This document shows positions 42,635 to 52,660 of a stretch of 64,000 nt of DNA, piece by piece. The first letter of the stretch is position 1. Each line of letters opens with the position of its first letter. A model generated the notes under the pieces. It did no database searches, was not told the origin of the DNA, and saw nothing but the letters and a program-made list of their open reading frames with translations. Location: the NCBI GenBank assembly GCA_964550345.1, contig CAZJYZ010000012.1, positions 1 to 64,000 on the forward strand. The letters are read 5' to 3'. The DNA comes from JAAEUB01 sp964550345 (GTDB lineage Bacteria > Pseudomonadota > Alphaproteobacteria > Rhodobacterales > Rhodobacteraceae). The translations under genes were made by a program, and so were the position numbers.

Positions 42635-45184
42635 TTACCCCAATATGCGTGCCACCATTTCAGTGGTATCCCGGCTCAGGTCCTGCACCCCGCCTATACG
42701 TTCCAATGCCGCTTGCATCTGGGCCTGCCGGTCGGCGTCATAGCGCCGCCATGTCTCATAAGCTGATACAATGCGCGCGGTGATTTGCGGATTGACAGGA
42801 TCAAGCCGGATCAGCCAATCGGCCAAAAGGTCGTAGCCGGCCCCGGACGGGTCGTGAAAGCCCGCAGGATTTTGCATGAAAGCTCCAAAGAGAGCGCGGA
42901 ACCTGTTTGGGTTTTTCCATTTGAAATCAGGGTGTTTCGTTAGGGTTCTCACAAGTTCTACTGCTTTATCAGGTGCCGCAAAACTGGCCTGCATGCCAAA
43001 CCACTTGTCCATGACCAAAGCGTCGCCCTGCCATTTGGCATAAAACTCAGCCAGTTCCTGTTGGCCCTTCCCGGCGTCCAGAAGGCAGCCAAGAGCGCCT
43101 TGTTTCAGGGTCATATTGTCAGCATTTGCAAAAATGTTGGTTGCGGCAGCCCCACCATCCAGCCGCGTGGTTAACGACAAAAGTTCCAGCGCCAAGGCAC
43201 GTTTGCCCGATTGTTCTGCGTTTGGCGCATAGGCGCCCTGAACCTGTATTTCTGCAGACAAAACCACGTTCAGGTCTTTCAGTTTGAGCGCGATAATCTG
43301 GCTTAGTGCGTTTCTGGCTGTGTGTATTTTCAGTGGGTCTGGCGTCACTCCGGCTGAATGCAGGCTTTGCGCGAGATCGTCTTCGCCCGGGCGACGCAGG
43401 GCCAGAGCGCGAAAGGCTGGATCAAGCTGATCGTCGCGCAGCATCGTCGACAATGCGTCCAGATAGGCGGGATCAGGGTCGGCCCCGTCTGTGATCATCG
43501 CCATCAGCACCTCTTTCGACAAGGCGCGCCCTGCCTCCCAGCGGTTAAAGGGGTCGGTGTCATGGGCCAGCAGAAAAGCGCGCTCGGTCGGGGTGCTGTC
43601 GCGTTTGATGATAACCGGGGCGGAGAAGCCACGCAGGATCGAAGGTACGGGTTTTGTTGCCAGACCTTCAAAGGTGAAGCTTTGACGTGCCTCGGTCATT
43701 TCCAGCATGGTGGTTTCCAGCACTTCGTCCCCGTTCGGGTTTAACAGCCCGACATTGATCGGAATAACGAATGGTTCTTTTGTGCCTTGTCCCGGTGTTG
43801 GTGCGGTTTCCTGTTCAAAATGAAGCGTATAGGTGCCGTCCTTGAAGTCATCCCTGACTTTGAGCTTTGGTGTGCCAGCCTGCGAATACCAGCGTTTGAA
43901 CTGGCTAAGGTCGCGCCCGGTCGTGTCCTCAAACACCTTGACCCAGGCGTCTATCGTGGTGGCTTCGCCGTCGTGGCGTTCAAAATACAGCGCCAGTGCG
44001 CGCGCATAATCGTCGTCCCCGACAAGGGTTTTCATCATGCCGATCACCTCGGCGCCTTTTTCGTATATTGTTGCGGTGTAAAAGTTGTTGATCTCAACAA
44101 AATGGTCCGGCTGAACCGGATGTGCCAGCGGACCGTTATCTTCGCGAAACTGACGCCCTCGCAAAGCCATGACATCCTCGATCCTTTGCACGGCGTGGCT
44201 GCGCATATCCCCGGAAAACTGCTGATCGCGGAAAACAGTCAGCCCCTCTTTCAAGCTCAACTGAAACCAGTCCCGGCAGGTGATGCGGTTTCCGGTCCAG
44301 TTGTGAAAGTACTCGTGGGCAATAATACCCTCGATCCTGGCGAAATTTGCATCCGTGGATGTGTCCGGACTGGCCAGAACGCAAGAGGTGTTGAAAATGT
44401 TCAGCCCCTTATTTTCCATCGCCCCCATATTGAAGTCTGAAACGGCAACGATTTGGAAGATATCAAGGTCGTATTCAAGGTCATAGGTGTCCTCGTCCCA
44501 CTTCATTGAGGCTTTCAGCGCTTCCATGCCAAAGGCGGTTTTGTCTTCGTCTCCGGGACGTACCCAAAGGGCCAGTTCAACTTCGCGCCCTGACATGGTG
44601 GTGAAGCTGTCTTTGCGTGCCACCAGATCACCCGCTACCAAGGCGAACAGATAGGCGGGTTTGGGCCAGGGATCATGCCACTCGGCCCAGCCATCCCCGG
44701 ACCCAACCGGGTTTCCGTTTGATAACAGCACTTTGAGATCGCTTTCGATGCGTACCTTAAAGGACGCCATGACATCCGGGCGGTCGGGGTAATAGGTGAT
44801 GCGGCGAAAGCCTTCGGCTTCGCACTGGGTGCAGAACATGCCGTTTGAGAGGTACAGGCCGTCCAGGGCGGTGTTGGCCTTGGGGTTAATCTCAACCTCG
44901 GCCTCCCACAGGAAAGGGCCATCGGGCACGGCGCAGGTCAGACCCTTGTCGGTAACATCCGGCTGGACAGGTGTGCCGTCAATTGAAGCGCTGATCAGGC
45001 GCGGGCCCTCTCCGTGCAGGAAAAAGTCCCGCGAAACGGCAGCCGGATTAGGGGAAAACTTAATGCGCGCGGTGACACGGGTCGTTTCCTCTTCAAGGCG
45101 GAAGGTCAGGTCGACATTTTCTACCAGAAAGTTAGGCGGCATATAATCCGCCAGATAAATTGTATCCGGATTCTTGTCACTCAT
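42635..45184 (-). CDS. pepN: Aminopeptidase N (M1 family)
   Basis: An 849-residue zinc aminopeptidase, cytoplasmic. The exopeptidase motif GAMENKGLNIF and zinc site HEYFHNWTGNRIT with the downstream Glu in LKEGLTVFRD are intact. The C-terminal part is the helical PepN-type DUF3458 region (RKDSFT to end). It has no signal peptide. PepN completes peptide breakdown after Lon and Clp. It stands alone: a 287-base gap follows, with no gene, before the barrel gene. Confidence 0.97.
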   Translation of the reverse strand: MSDKNPDTIYLADYMPPNFLVENVDLTFRLEEETTRVTARIKFSPNPAAVSRDFFLHGEGPRLISASIDGTPVQPDVTDKGLTCAVPDGPFLWEAEVEINPKANTALDGLYLSNGMFCTQCEAEGFRRITYYPDRPDVMASFKVRIESDLKVLLSNGNPVGSGDGWAEWHDPWPKPAYLFALVAGDLVARKDSFTTMSGREVELALWVRPGDEDKTAFGMEALKASMKWDEDTYDLEYDLDIFQIVAVSDFNMGAMENKGLNIFNTSCVLASPDTSTDANFARIEGIIAHEYFHNWTGNRITCRDWFQLSLKEGLTVFRDQQFSGDMRSHAVQRIEDVMALRGRQFREDNGPLAHPVQPDHFVEINNFYTATIYEKGAEVIGMMKTLVGDDDYARALALYFERHDGEATTIDAWVKVFEDTTGRDLSQFKRWYSQAGTPKLKVRDDFKDGTYTLHFEQETAPTPGQGTKEPFVIPINVGLLNPNGDEVLETTMLEMTEARQSFTFEGLATKPVPSILRGFSAPVIIKRDSTPTERAFLLAHDTDPFNRWEAGRALSKEVLMAMITDGADPDPAYLDALSTMLRDDQLDPAFRALALRRPGEDDLAQSLHSAGVTPDPLKIHTARNALSQIIALKLKDLNVVLSAEIQVQGAYAPNAEQSGKRALALELLSLTTRLDGGAAATNIFANADNMTLKQGALGCLLDAGKGQQELAEFYAKWQGDALVMDKWFGMQASFAAPDKAVELVRTLTKHPDFKWKNPNRFRALFGAFMQNPAGFHDPSGAGYDLLADWLIRLDPVNPQITARIVSAYETWRRYDADRQAQMQAALERIGGVQDLSRDTTEMVARILG

Positions 45185-45352
45185 GGGGCGCTCCTGTTCG
45201 CTCCTGAATAGATGGAGAGATTATGGGCTGGTCACAAGGTTAAAAGCACCGGAATGGGCGTCTGGATATACATGGGGTTTGAAAGAGGGCAAAAATCCCA
45301 TATATAACCTTACTAAACATATCAGGTTAATTCGCGTTTTAGGGAATCACAG

Positions 45353-46129
45353 ATGAAACGTCCGGTTATTGGCATTATTGGCAATCACACCATGATTGAT
45401 GGCACATATCCCGCTTTTACCGGTGGTGAGATGAATGCATCCGCGATTTCATGTGTCGCAAGCGCCATGCCATTACTCATCCCCTCGCACCCGGATTTTG
45501 TTGATGTCGATGAATTGATGGATATCTGTGATGGCTTCCTGCTGACGGGCGGGCGGCCGAATGTCCACCCTGAGGAATACGGTGAAGACGCAACCGAGGC
45601 CCACGGGGCGTTTGACCGAAGCCGAGACGCGATCACCCTGCCGCTGACCCGAAAATGTGTGGAGCGCGGCCAGCCGGTACTGGGCATTTGCCGCGGATTT
45701 CAGGAAATGAACGTGGCCATGGGCGGCACTTTGCACCCCGAGATCCGGGATTTGCCCGGCCGAATGAACCACCGCATGCCGCCTGAGGGCACGCTGGAAG
45801 AGAAATTCGCCCTGCGCCATCCGGTGCATGTCAGCGAAGGTGGGGTCTTTCACCAGATTTTTGGTGCAACCGAGGTGATGACCAACACCCTGCACGGGCA
45901 GGGGATCAAATCCACAGGCTCCAGCGTGGTGATAGATGGTCATGCGGAGGATGACACGCCTGAAGCGATCTATATCGAAGGCGCATCCGGCTTTGCGTTG
46001 GCTGTGCAGTGGCACCCGGAATACAACGCTGCCAATGATCCGGTGTCGCGCCCGCTATTTGAGGCCTTTGGCGACGCGGCGCGCGACTGGAAAAAGGGCA
46101 TTCGCCCCGCGACGTTACGCTCGGCCTGA
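45353..46129 (+). CDS. Gamma-glutamyl-gamma-aminobutyrate hydrolase family protein (class I GATase)
   Basis: A 258-residue protein of the peptidase C26 family (PuuD-like). The class I glutamine amidotransferase triad is visible: nucleophile Cys in GICRGFQEMN, and His/Glu in VQWHPEYN. It begins KRPVIGIIGNHTMIDG. PuuD cleaves gamma-glutamyl-GABA in putrescine breakdown, but other put genes are not nearby, so the substrate is inferred from the family only. It is divergent from pepN. Confidence 0.9.
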   Translation: MKRPVIGIIGNHTMIDGTYPAFTGGEMNASAISCVASAMPLLIPSHPDFVDVDELMDICDGFLLTGGRPNVHPEEYGEDATEAHGAFDRSRDAITLPLTRKCVERGQPVLGICRGFQEMNVAMGGTLHPEIRDLPGRMNHRMPPEGTLEEKFALRHPVHVSEGGVFHQIFGATEVMTNTLHGQGIKSTGSSVVIDGHAEDDTPEAIYIEGASGFALAVQWHPEYNAANDPVSRPLFEAFGDAARDWKKGIRPATLRSA

Positions 46130-46191
46130 ATAGGGCTTGACCTTCCCCCTGCTGGAAGGCCCAGACTTTGGGTCGGACAAGGGAGCGCGCA

Positions 46192-46638
46192 ATGAAAAAT
46201 ATAGCTGTGATTTTGGTGCTGTTGGTCGGTTTAACTGCCGGGTTTTGGTGGTGGAGTGGTGAAAAGGCCAATGTCGCCACGGCACAGCAAACCGACAGTG
46301 CCACCGGGGAGGGAGCTGCCACCGAGATGGTTGCCGTGACCTTGCCCGAGCTGGAGGGGTCTGCTTTGCGTGGGCAAGGGTACTTTCAGGCCGTATGCGC
46401 CGCTTGCCACGGGCCGAATGCCGGTGGTGTTGACGGGTCAGGCCCACCGCTGATTCACAAAATCTATGAGCCCAGCCATCACGGGGATATGGCGATTATA
46501 CTGGCAGTCAGACGCGGAGTTCAGAGCCATCACTGGCGCTTTGGCAATATGGCACCGGTCGAGGGTATAACGGATGCTGATCTGGTGGATATCATTACGT
46601 TTATTCGCTTGGTTCAGCAAGCAAACGGGATTACCTGA
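46192..46638 (+). CDS. Membrane-anchored monoheme cytochrome c
   Basis: A 148-residue protein, with ATG 46192 (MKNIAVILVLLVGLTAGFWWW). One N-terminal helix probably stays as a membrane anchor. The heme motif CAACH is near residue 70, with a likely axial Met in GNMAPVEG. The fold is like small class I cytochromes. The gene stands downstream of a GATase gene and next to a convergent aminotransferase gene, neither obviously related. The electron-transfer partner is unknown. Confidence 0.9.
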   Translation: MKNIAVILVLLVGLTAGFWWWSGEKANVATAQQTDSATGEGAATEMVAVTLPELEGSALRGQGYFQAVCAACHGPNAGGVDGSGPPLIHKIYEPSHHGDMAIILAVRRGVQSHHWRFGNMAPVEGITDADLVDIITFIRLVQQANGIT

Positions 46639-46663
46639 GTACGCAGGCCATGCAATGGGAAGT

Positions 46664-47818
46664 CTAGATATTTCCCTTTGCGCGCCCTGCCATATAGGTT
46701 TGAAGACGTTTTAGCCCTTCCACGATATCCTCGTTTGCACGGGCATACGAAAACCGCAAAGTCTGGTGGCCGCGTTTGGGATCAAAATCCAAGCCGGGTG
46801 TGACGGCGACGCCGGCGCCTTCCAACAGCTCGGCTGCAAAGGCGCGGCTGTCATCGGTATAGGCGGAAACGTCCGCATAGATGTAAAAAGCCCCATCGGG
46901 CGGGGCAAAGGCGGTGAACCCGGCTTTCGGAAGACCGTTAATCATCATCTGGCGGTTTTTGACATAAACCGCCAGATTTGCCTCGCATTCCGCGCGTGCC
47001 TCTAGGGCGCCAAGGGCGGCCACCTGGCTGGCATGCGAGGCGCAGATGAACATGTTTTGCGCCAAACGTTCGATGACACGCACATGATCCTCCGGCACCA
47101 CCATCCAGCCTACGCGCCAGCCTGTCATCGAGAAATACTTGGAGAAGGAATTGATCACGTAAACATCGTCTGACAATTCCAGAGCCGACACAGCGCGGCC
47201 TTCATACTGTAATCCGTGGTAAATCTCGTCTGAAATGAAAGCGGTATCCTGCGCTCGGCATTTTTCAATCAGTGCGCCAAGGTGGTCCGTGTCCAGCATC
47301 GTGCCCGACGGATTGGCAGGCGACGCAATGATCAGCCCGTCAAGGTCAGATGGCAGGTCTTCGGGCACCGGTTGCAGGCGGTTTTCGGCCGAGGTTGCTA
47401 TGCCCACCGGATTGAAGCCGAGGGCGGAGAGGATCTGGCGGTAGGAGGGATAGCCCGGCTCGCCCAGCCCGACCCGCGCGCCGCTATCGAAAAGCGCTGT
47501 AAACGCCAGCAGGAACGCCCCGGATGATCCGGCGGTAACGATCACACGCGCCGGATCAAGATCCAGATTATACCAGTCCTTATAAAGACTTGCGATGCCT
47601 GCACGCAGTTTGGGAATACCCAGAGCCACGGTGTATCCCAACGGATCACGCTCCAGCATGTCGCCAAGGGCGGCGCGCGCCGCTGTCGGGGCGGGGGTGC
47701 CCGGTTGACCAACCTCCATATGGATGATGTGGCGTCCAGCTTCTTCCGCCTTACGCGCGGCCTCCATCACATCCATCACAATAAAGGGATCAACCTTGCT
47801 GCGTCTTGAGTTTTGCAT
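46664..47818 (-). CDS. Class I/II PLP-dependent aminotransferase
   Basis: A 384-residue fold type I aminotransferase. The PLP-lysine is in NSFSKYFSMTGWRVGW, and the substrate-phosphate Arg is in the RFSYARANED region near the C-terminus. SPANPSGTML and SDEIYHGLQYEG are conserved. The specific amino donor is not predictable. It starts at 47818, close to the divergent M48 gene (55 bases). Confidence 0.92.
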   Translation of the reverse strand: MQNSRRSKVDPFIVMDVMEAARKAEEAGRHIIHMEVGQPGTPAPTAARAALGDMLERDPLGYTVALGIPKLRAGIASLYKDWYNLDLDPARVIVTAGSSGAFLLAFTALFDSGARVGLGEPGYPSYRQILSALGFNPVGIATSAENRLQPVPEDLPSDLDGLIIASPANPSGTMLDTDHLGALIEKCRAQDTAFISDEIYHGLQYEGRAVSALELSDDVYVINSFSKYFSMTGWRVGWMVVPEDHVRVIERLAQNMFICASHASQVAALGALEARAECEANLAVYVKNRQMMINGLPKAGFTAFAPPDGAFYIYADVSAYTDDSRAFAAELLEGAGVAVTPGLDFDPKRGHQTLRFSYARANEDIVEGLKRLQTYMAGRAKGNI

Positions 47819-47872
47819 GTTTTCCCCCCTAATGTGCCGCCCGAGGGGTTACACCGCAAAAGGGGCGTGTCA

Positions 47873-49207
47873 ATGGCAGGTATCAGGATCATGGCGATTG
47901 TTGCCCTGTTGGTGACCCTGTTTGCACCCGTCACTGTGTTGGCAAAAAGCGTCACCATTTTGCGCGACCCTGATATCGAACATGCAATCGGAGAGCTTGC
48001 CCGCCCGATGATCAATGCTGCCGGGTTAAGCCCAGCGCGCGTCAAGGTTTTTGTGGTACATGACAGCGCCCTGAATGCCTTCGTTGTAGATGCGGACCAT
48101 ATTTTTCTCCATTCAGGTCTGATCCTGAAAATGCAGGACGCTTCTGAGCTACAGGCGGTGATTGGCCACGAACTGGCGCATATTGCCAACGGGCATCTGG
48201 CGCGCCGGGCTCTGAACCTTCGCTCGGCCAAGGGGGCTGCGGCGATGGGGCTGGTCCTGTCTGCAATTGCCGCTGCATCCGGTGCTGGGGAGGCGGCAGG
48301 TGGGTTGGCGCTGGGTATTGCTTCATCTGCGGGCCGGGTTTTCCTCAGCCATACCCGCGCGGAAGAGGCAAGTGCCGATCAAAGCGGCATGCGCTTCATG
48401 GCGCAGGCGGGCATTGACCCGCAGGGTATGGTCGAGGTGCTGGAGATTTTTCGCGGGCAAGAGGTTCTGTCGGCCTCGCGCCGCGACCCTTACCTTTTAT
48501 CACATCCTTTGAACCGGGACCGGTTGCGATCGGTAAAGGCAATGGCAGCCACGCTTGAAGACCGAACGCGCGCGCGTCCCGAGGACGATTACTGGTTTGC
48601 CCGTGCCCGTGGCAAGCTTGAGGCTTTCATTCGTGCCCCCCAATCAGTTGAACGACGCATAGCGCGGTCTGATAATTCTGACCTTGCCCGTATGCGCCGC
48701 GCCATTGCCTTGCACCGACGCCCGAAGCCTGACGACGCGATTGCGGAAATCGCAGCCTTGGTGGCAATGAAGCCAAACGACCCGTTTTATGCCGAGCTTC
48801 AGGGGCAAATCCTGCTGGAAAGCCGGCGGTTTGACGCTGCGATCGGGGCCTATGGGCGTGCCGCCCGGTTGGCACCTAAAAACGCTCTGATTCTGGCTGG
48901 ATATGGCCGGGCGTTGTTGGCGGTCGATACAAATTCTGGCAATAAGCAGGCGCTTGATGTGCTGCGACGTGCTTATCAACGTGATCCACTGTCACCACGC
49001 CTGCTGCGCGATCTGGGGATGGCCTATGCCCGCGCCGGGCAGCCGGGCATGGCCTCATTGGTGACGGCTGAACGCTATGCGCTGATCGGCCGCTTGCGCG
49101 ATGCGGCCACCCATGCCAAACGGGCACAGGGCCTGCTTGGGCGCGGCTCGGCCGGATGGAACCGGGCCGAAGATATTTTACACGCGGCCAGACAGGTCGC
49201 TGATTAA
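47873..49207 (+). CDS. Periplasmic M48 zinc protease with TPR repeats (BepA-like)
   Basis: A 444-residue exported protein. I take ATG 47873 (MAGIRIMAIVALLVTLFAPVTVLAKS), giving a signal peptide cleaved near VLA-KS. The protease domain (about 30-230) has HELAH and the third ligand in EEASADQSG. The C-terminal half is TPR-like (PNDPFYAELQGQILLESRRFDAAIGAYGRAARLAP). BepA-type proteins degrade stalled LptD/BAM substrates in the periplasm. It is followed by a DsbA-like gene after 11 bases, which may be in the same unit. Confidence 0.9.
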   Translation: MAGIRIMAIVALLVTLFAPVTVLAKSVTILRDPDIEHAIGELARPMINAAGLSPARVKVFVVHDSALNAFVVDADHIFLHSGLILKMQDASELQAVIGHELAHIANGHLARRALNLRSAKGAAAMGLVLSAIAAASGAGEAAGGLALGIASSAGRVFLSHTRAEEASADQSGMRFMAQAGIDPQGMVEVLEIFRGQEVLSASRRDPYLLSHPLNRDRLRSVKAMAATLEDRTRARPEDDYWFARARGKLEAFIRAPQSVERRIARSDNSDLARMRRAIALHRRPKPDDAIAEIAALVAMKPNDPFYAELQGQILLESRRFDAAIGAYGRAARLAPKNALILAGYGRALLAVDTNSGNKQALDVLRRAYQRDPLSPRLLRDLGMAYARAGQPGMASLVTAERYALIGRLRDAATHAKRAQGLLGRGSAGWNRAEDILHAARQVAD

Positions 49208-49218
49208 GGGAGAACTAC

Positions 49219-49977
49219 ATGTTGAAACGCTTGATTGCCGGGGTCGTCCTCGCACTGGCGCTGGTACTGCCGGCTGCAGCCACGGATATCACGGCTATGA
49301 ACGGCGAGGAAACCGACGCCTTTCGGGCTGCCGTACGCGCGTATCTACTGGAGAATCCGGAGGTTTTGCTGGAGGCGATTGCCGTTCTTGAACAGCGCGA
49401 GGCGCAGGCGGCAGAGGCCAATGATGCCACGCTTGTTCAGGTCAATGCCGATGCTTTGTTCAATGATGGGTACTCGTTTTCCGAAGGTAACCCCGAGGGC
49501 GATATAACGATTGTCGAATTCGTCGATTATCGCTGCGGATATTGCCGCCAGGCCTTCCCGGAAGTTAAAGAACTTATCGCAAGTGATGGTAATATCAAGT
49601 TGATATTAAAGGAATTCCCAATTCTGGGGGACGATAGTATCTTAGCCTCAAGCTTTGCTATTTCGGCACAAATCCTGTTTGGTGATGAGGCATACGGCAA
49701 ATTGCATGATGCGATGATGACCATGCGCGGCAACATGACTGAACCCAAACTGGTAGGTTTGGCCGATGATCTTGGTCTGGACGGCGCCGCCATTCTTGCC
49801 GGTATGGCCAACCCGGCTGTAAATCAGGTGATTGGCGCCAACCATGCATTGGCAAGCAGGATGGGAATTTCAGGTACGCCCAGTTTTGTGGTTGGAACTG
49901 AAATGCTGCGCGGATACCTGCCCTTGTCGGAAATGCGAAAAGTGGTGGCGCGTGCGCGGGCGGCCTCTGACGGGTGA
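49219..49977 (+). CDS. DsbA-family thiol-disulfide oxidoreductase
   Basis: A 252-residue exported thioredoxin-fold protein. The signal peptide is MLKRLIAGVVLALALVLPAAA. A helical N-terminal part precedes the active site CGYC in VDYRCGYCRQAF, and the cis-Pro loop in SGTPSFVVG is intact. The layout resembles alphaproteobacterial DsbA/ScsC-like proteins. Its stop overlaps the amidase start in GTGA, and the M48 protease is 11 bases upstream: a periplasmic folding, quality-control and wall-remodelling unit. Confidence 0.92.
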   Translation: MLKRLIAGVVLALALVLPAAATDITAMNGEETDAFRAAVRAYLLENPEVLLEAIAVLEQREAQAAEANDATLVQVNADALFNDGYSFSEGNPEGDITIVEFVDYRCGYCRQAFPEVKELIASDGNIKLILKEFPILGDDSILASSFAISAQILFGDEAYGKLHDAMMTMRGNMTEPKLVGLADDLGLDGAAILAGMANPAVNQVIGANHALASRMGISGTPSFVVGTEMLRGYLPLSEMRKVVARARAASDG

Positions 49978-51203
49978 GGCTGGCACTCACCATTTTTTCT
50001 TTCTGCCTGACTTTGGTTGGACCCGGTGCGCAAGCGCAGGGTCTGACTGCCTTGGCACACCTGTCCGGGGCCGGGGTTGAACTTGTTGAAACCGAAAACG
50101 CAGAGATACGCCTGACCCTTGGCATTTCTCAGTCGGTACCGTGGCGTATTTTCACATTGAATGACCCCAAAAGGCTGGTTCTGGACTTTTCAGAACTGGA
50201 CTGGACCGGATTTGATGGCCCGGCTCTTGAAGCGGCAAACATGGAGATAATTAGCGCACAGGCAGGGCTGTATCGCCCCGGTTGGTCACGGATGGTGGTT
50301 GAGTTGGCAAGTCCGCTACATGTTTCCCAGGCCGGGATGCGCACGGGTGCACAAGGGGCGACTTGGGTAGAGATACACCTGACGCCCGGTACTGAAGCTG
50401 CTTTTCAGGCAAATGCGGGTGCGCCGCCAAACACACTTTTCCCGGAGGTTAGTGCTGGTCCAGACGCTTTCCCCGCTCATAAACGACAGGTAGGAAACCG
50501 CCCTTTGGTCGTGGTGTTGGATCCCGGTCATGGCGGTATTGATCCCGGTGCCGAACGCGACGGGGCGGTCGAGGCCGATCTGATGTTGCGTTTTGCCCGA
50601 GAACTCAAGGAAATGCTGCTGCGAACCGGCCGGTTTGAGGTGGTTTTGACGCGCGAGGCGGATATATTTGTGCCACTTGAAAGCCGGGTGACGATTGCGC
50701 GCCGCGCTGGTGCGGATGTCTTCATTTCTTTGCACGCGGATGCGTTGGCACAAGGGCGCGCTTCTGGAGCGACGGTTTATACCTTGTCGGACGAGGCAAG
50801 CGACCTGGCTTCGCAAAAGCTGGCAGAACGTCATGACCGGGCGGATCTTTTGGCAGGGGTTGACCTGTCGCATACGGGCGACGCAGTGGCGTTGGTGTTG
50901 ATGGAACTGGCACGCATAGAGACAGCGCCGCGCGCCGCGCGTCTGGCGGATACTTTGGTCGAAGGCATACACGCCGCCACCGGATCGACCCATAAAACAC
51001 CACGCCTGTCGGCTGGATTTTCGGTGCTCAAAGCACCGGATATTCCTTCGGTTTTGATTGAGCTTGGCTTTCTGTCCTCAGCCCGTGACCGCGAAAACCT
51101 GATGTCACCACATTGGCGACAAACAGCCGGCGAGGGTATACGCGATGCCCTGCTATATTGGGCAATTGAAGACGCAGCCGAGGCCATTCGCCTGCGCCAG
51201 TAG
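49974..51203 (+). CDS. N-acetylmuramoyl-L-alanine amidase with AMIN domain
   Basis: A 409-residue amidase of the AmiC kind. It starts with GTG at 49974, which overlaps the DsbA stop in GTGA. The signal peptide is about residues 1-22. An AMIN domain (about 25-140, with the LGISQSVPWRIFTLNDPKRLVLDF pattern) is followed by a linker and an amidase_3 domain at about 180-405, with zinc site residues in LDPGHGGIDPGAERDG, SLHADA and ELGFLSSARD. It separates daughter cells by cutting amide bonds of peptidoglycan. Confidence 0.95.
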   Translation: MRLALTIFSFCLTLVGPGAQAQGLTALAHLSGAGVELVETENAEIRLTLGISQSVPWRIFTLNDPKRLVLDFSELDWTGFDGPALEAANMEIISAQAGLYRPGWSRMVVELASPLHVSQAGMRTGAQGATWVEIHLTPGTEAAFQANAGAPPNTLFPEVSAGPDAFPAHKRQVGNRPLVVVLDPGHGGIDPGAERDGAVEADLMLRFARELKEMLLRTGRFEVVLTREADIFVPLESRVTIARRAGADVFISLHADALAQGRASGATVYTLSDEASDLASQKLAERHDRADLLAGVDLSHTGDAVALVLMELARIETAPRAARLADTLVEGIHAATGSTHKTPRLSAGFSVLKAPDIPSVLIELGFLSSARDRENLMSPHWRQTAGEGIRDALLYWAIEDAAEAIRLRQ

Positions 51204-51229
51204 GGTAAGTTGTGATCCCGCGTTTTAGG

Positions 51230-52660
51230 TTACAGACCTTTAGCTTTGTAGCTTCTTGCCACCCGTTCAATGGATACCAGATAAGCCGCTATGCGCAGGT
51301 TATGCACATCATCACGACCATGCCATGCCTCCCGCATGGCCTGATAAGCAAAGCGCATCGTGTCATCCAGACCAGAGCGCACCAGTTCAAGCTCATCCGC
51401 ACCGCGCAGGTATTTGGCCTTGAAATCCGGCCGCATGGACCAGGCTTCGCCCAGATAACGGTCAAGGCGTTCAAGTTCGTCGACCACAAGCTGGTGGCGG
51501 GCTTCTTCCTGACGGCGCTGCATGCGGCCAAAACGGATATGGCTGAGGTTCTTGACCCATTCGAAATATGAAACCGTCACCCCGCCGGCATTGGCATACA
51601 TGTCGGGTATGACCACGGTGCCTTTAGCGTTGAGAATTTCATCTGCCCCGGCGGTGATCGGGCCATTCGCCGCCTCGATGATCAATGGCGCCTTGATGTT
51701 TTTTACGTTGCCGAGGTTGATCACCCCTTCAAGAGCGGCCGGGATCAGAATGTCGCAATCCTGCTCCAGCACTTTTGAGCCATCTTTGACATAGGTGCCA
51801 TCACCGTAGCCTTTGACACCGCCATGTTTGGCGATCCAGCGATGCACTGCCTCAACATCCAGGCCGTCCTTGTCGACCAACGCCCCGTCGCGTTCAATGA
51901 TACCAGTGATGATCGAACCATCTTCGCCACACAGGAATTTGGCGGCGTGGTAGCCCACATTGCCAAGGCCCTGCACAACGATGCGTTTGCCATCGAGCGT
52001 GCCGGAAAGGCCGCTGGCTTCGATATCTTCGGGGTGGCGGAAAAACTCACGCAGGGCATATTGGATACCGCGCCCCGTCGCCTCAACCCGACCGGCGATA
52101 CCACCCGCATGCAGGGGTTTGCCGGTGACGCAGGCGCGGGCGTTAATTTCGGATGTATTCATACGGGCATACTGGTCTGCCATCCATGCCATTTCCCGTT
52201 CGCCTGTGCCCATATCCGGGGCAGGGACGTTTTGAGACGGGCTGATCAGGTCACGCTTGGCCAGTTCATAGGTGAAGCGGCGGGTGATCTTCTCAAGCTC
52301 ATGTTCTTCGTATTTGCGTGGGTCGATGCGCAGGCCCCCTTTTGAGCCACCAAAAGGGGTTTCGACAAGCGCGCATTTGAACGTCATCAACGCTGCCAGC
52401 GCCTCGACCTCATCCTGGTTAACCCCCATGGCGTAACGGATGCCGCCTTTGACCGGTTCCATATGTTCCGAATGGACCGAGCGATAGCCAGTAAAAGTCT
52501 CAACCCCGCCACGCAGACGCACGCCGAAACGAACCGTATACGTCGAATTGCAAACCCTTATTTTTTCTTCCAGGCCGGGTGGCATATCCATGATGCCAAC
52601 CGCACGGTTGAACATCATATCAACAGATTCACGAAAACTGGGTTCTTTAATGGCGGACAT
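51230..52660 (-). CDS. Glutamate dehydrogenase (Glu/Leu/Phe/Val family)
   Basis: A 476-residue oxidoreductase, with ATG at 52658-52660 (MSAIKEPSFRESVDMM). Substrate site: GGIRYAMG and PFGGSKGGLRIDP. Nucleotide-binding: GLGNVGYHAAKFL. It interconverts glutamate and 2-oxoglutarate plus ammonia. Upstream in-frame codons to 52732 are less conserved. It is convergent with the amidase gene (26 bases). Confidence 0.93.
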   Translation of the reverse strand: MSAIKEPSFRESVDMMFNRAVGIMDMPPGLEEKIRVCNSTYTVRFGVRLRGGVETFTGYRSVHSEHMEPVKGGIRYAMGVNQDEVEALAALMTFKCALVETPFGGSKGGLRIDPRKYEEHELEKITRRFTYELAKRDLISPSQNVPAPDMGTGEREMAWMADQYARMNTSEINARACVTGKPLHAGGIAGRVEATGRGIQYALREFFRHPEDIEASGLSGTLDGKRIVVQGLGNVGYHAAKFLCGEDGSIITGIIERDGALVDKDGLDVEAVHRWIAKHGGVKGYGDGTYVKDGSKVLEQDCDILIPAALEGVINLGNVKNIKAPLIIEAANGPITAGADEILNAKGTVVIPDMYANAGGVTVSYFEWVKNLSHIRFGRMQRRQEEARHQLVVDELERLDRYLGEAWSMRPDFKAKYLRGADELELVRSGLDDTMRFAYQAMREAWHGRDDVHNLRIAAYLVSIERVARSYKAKGL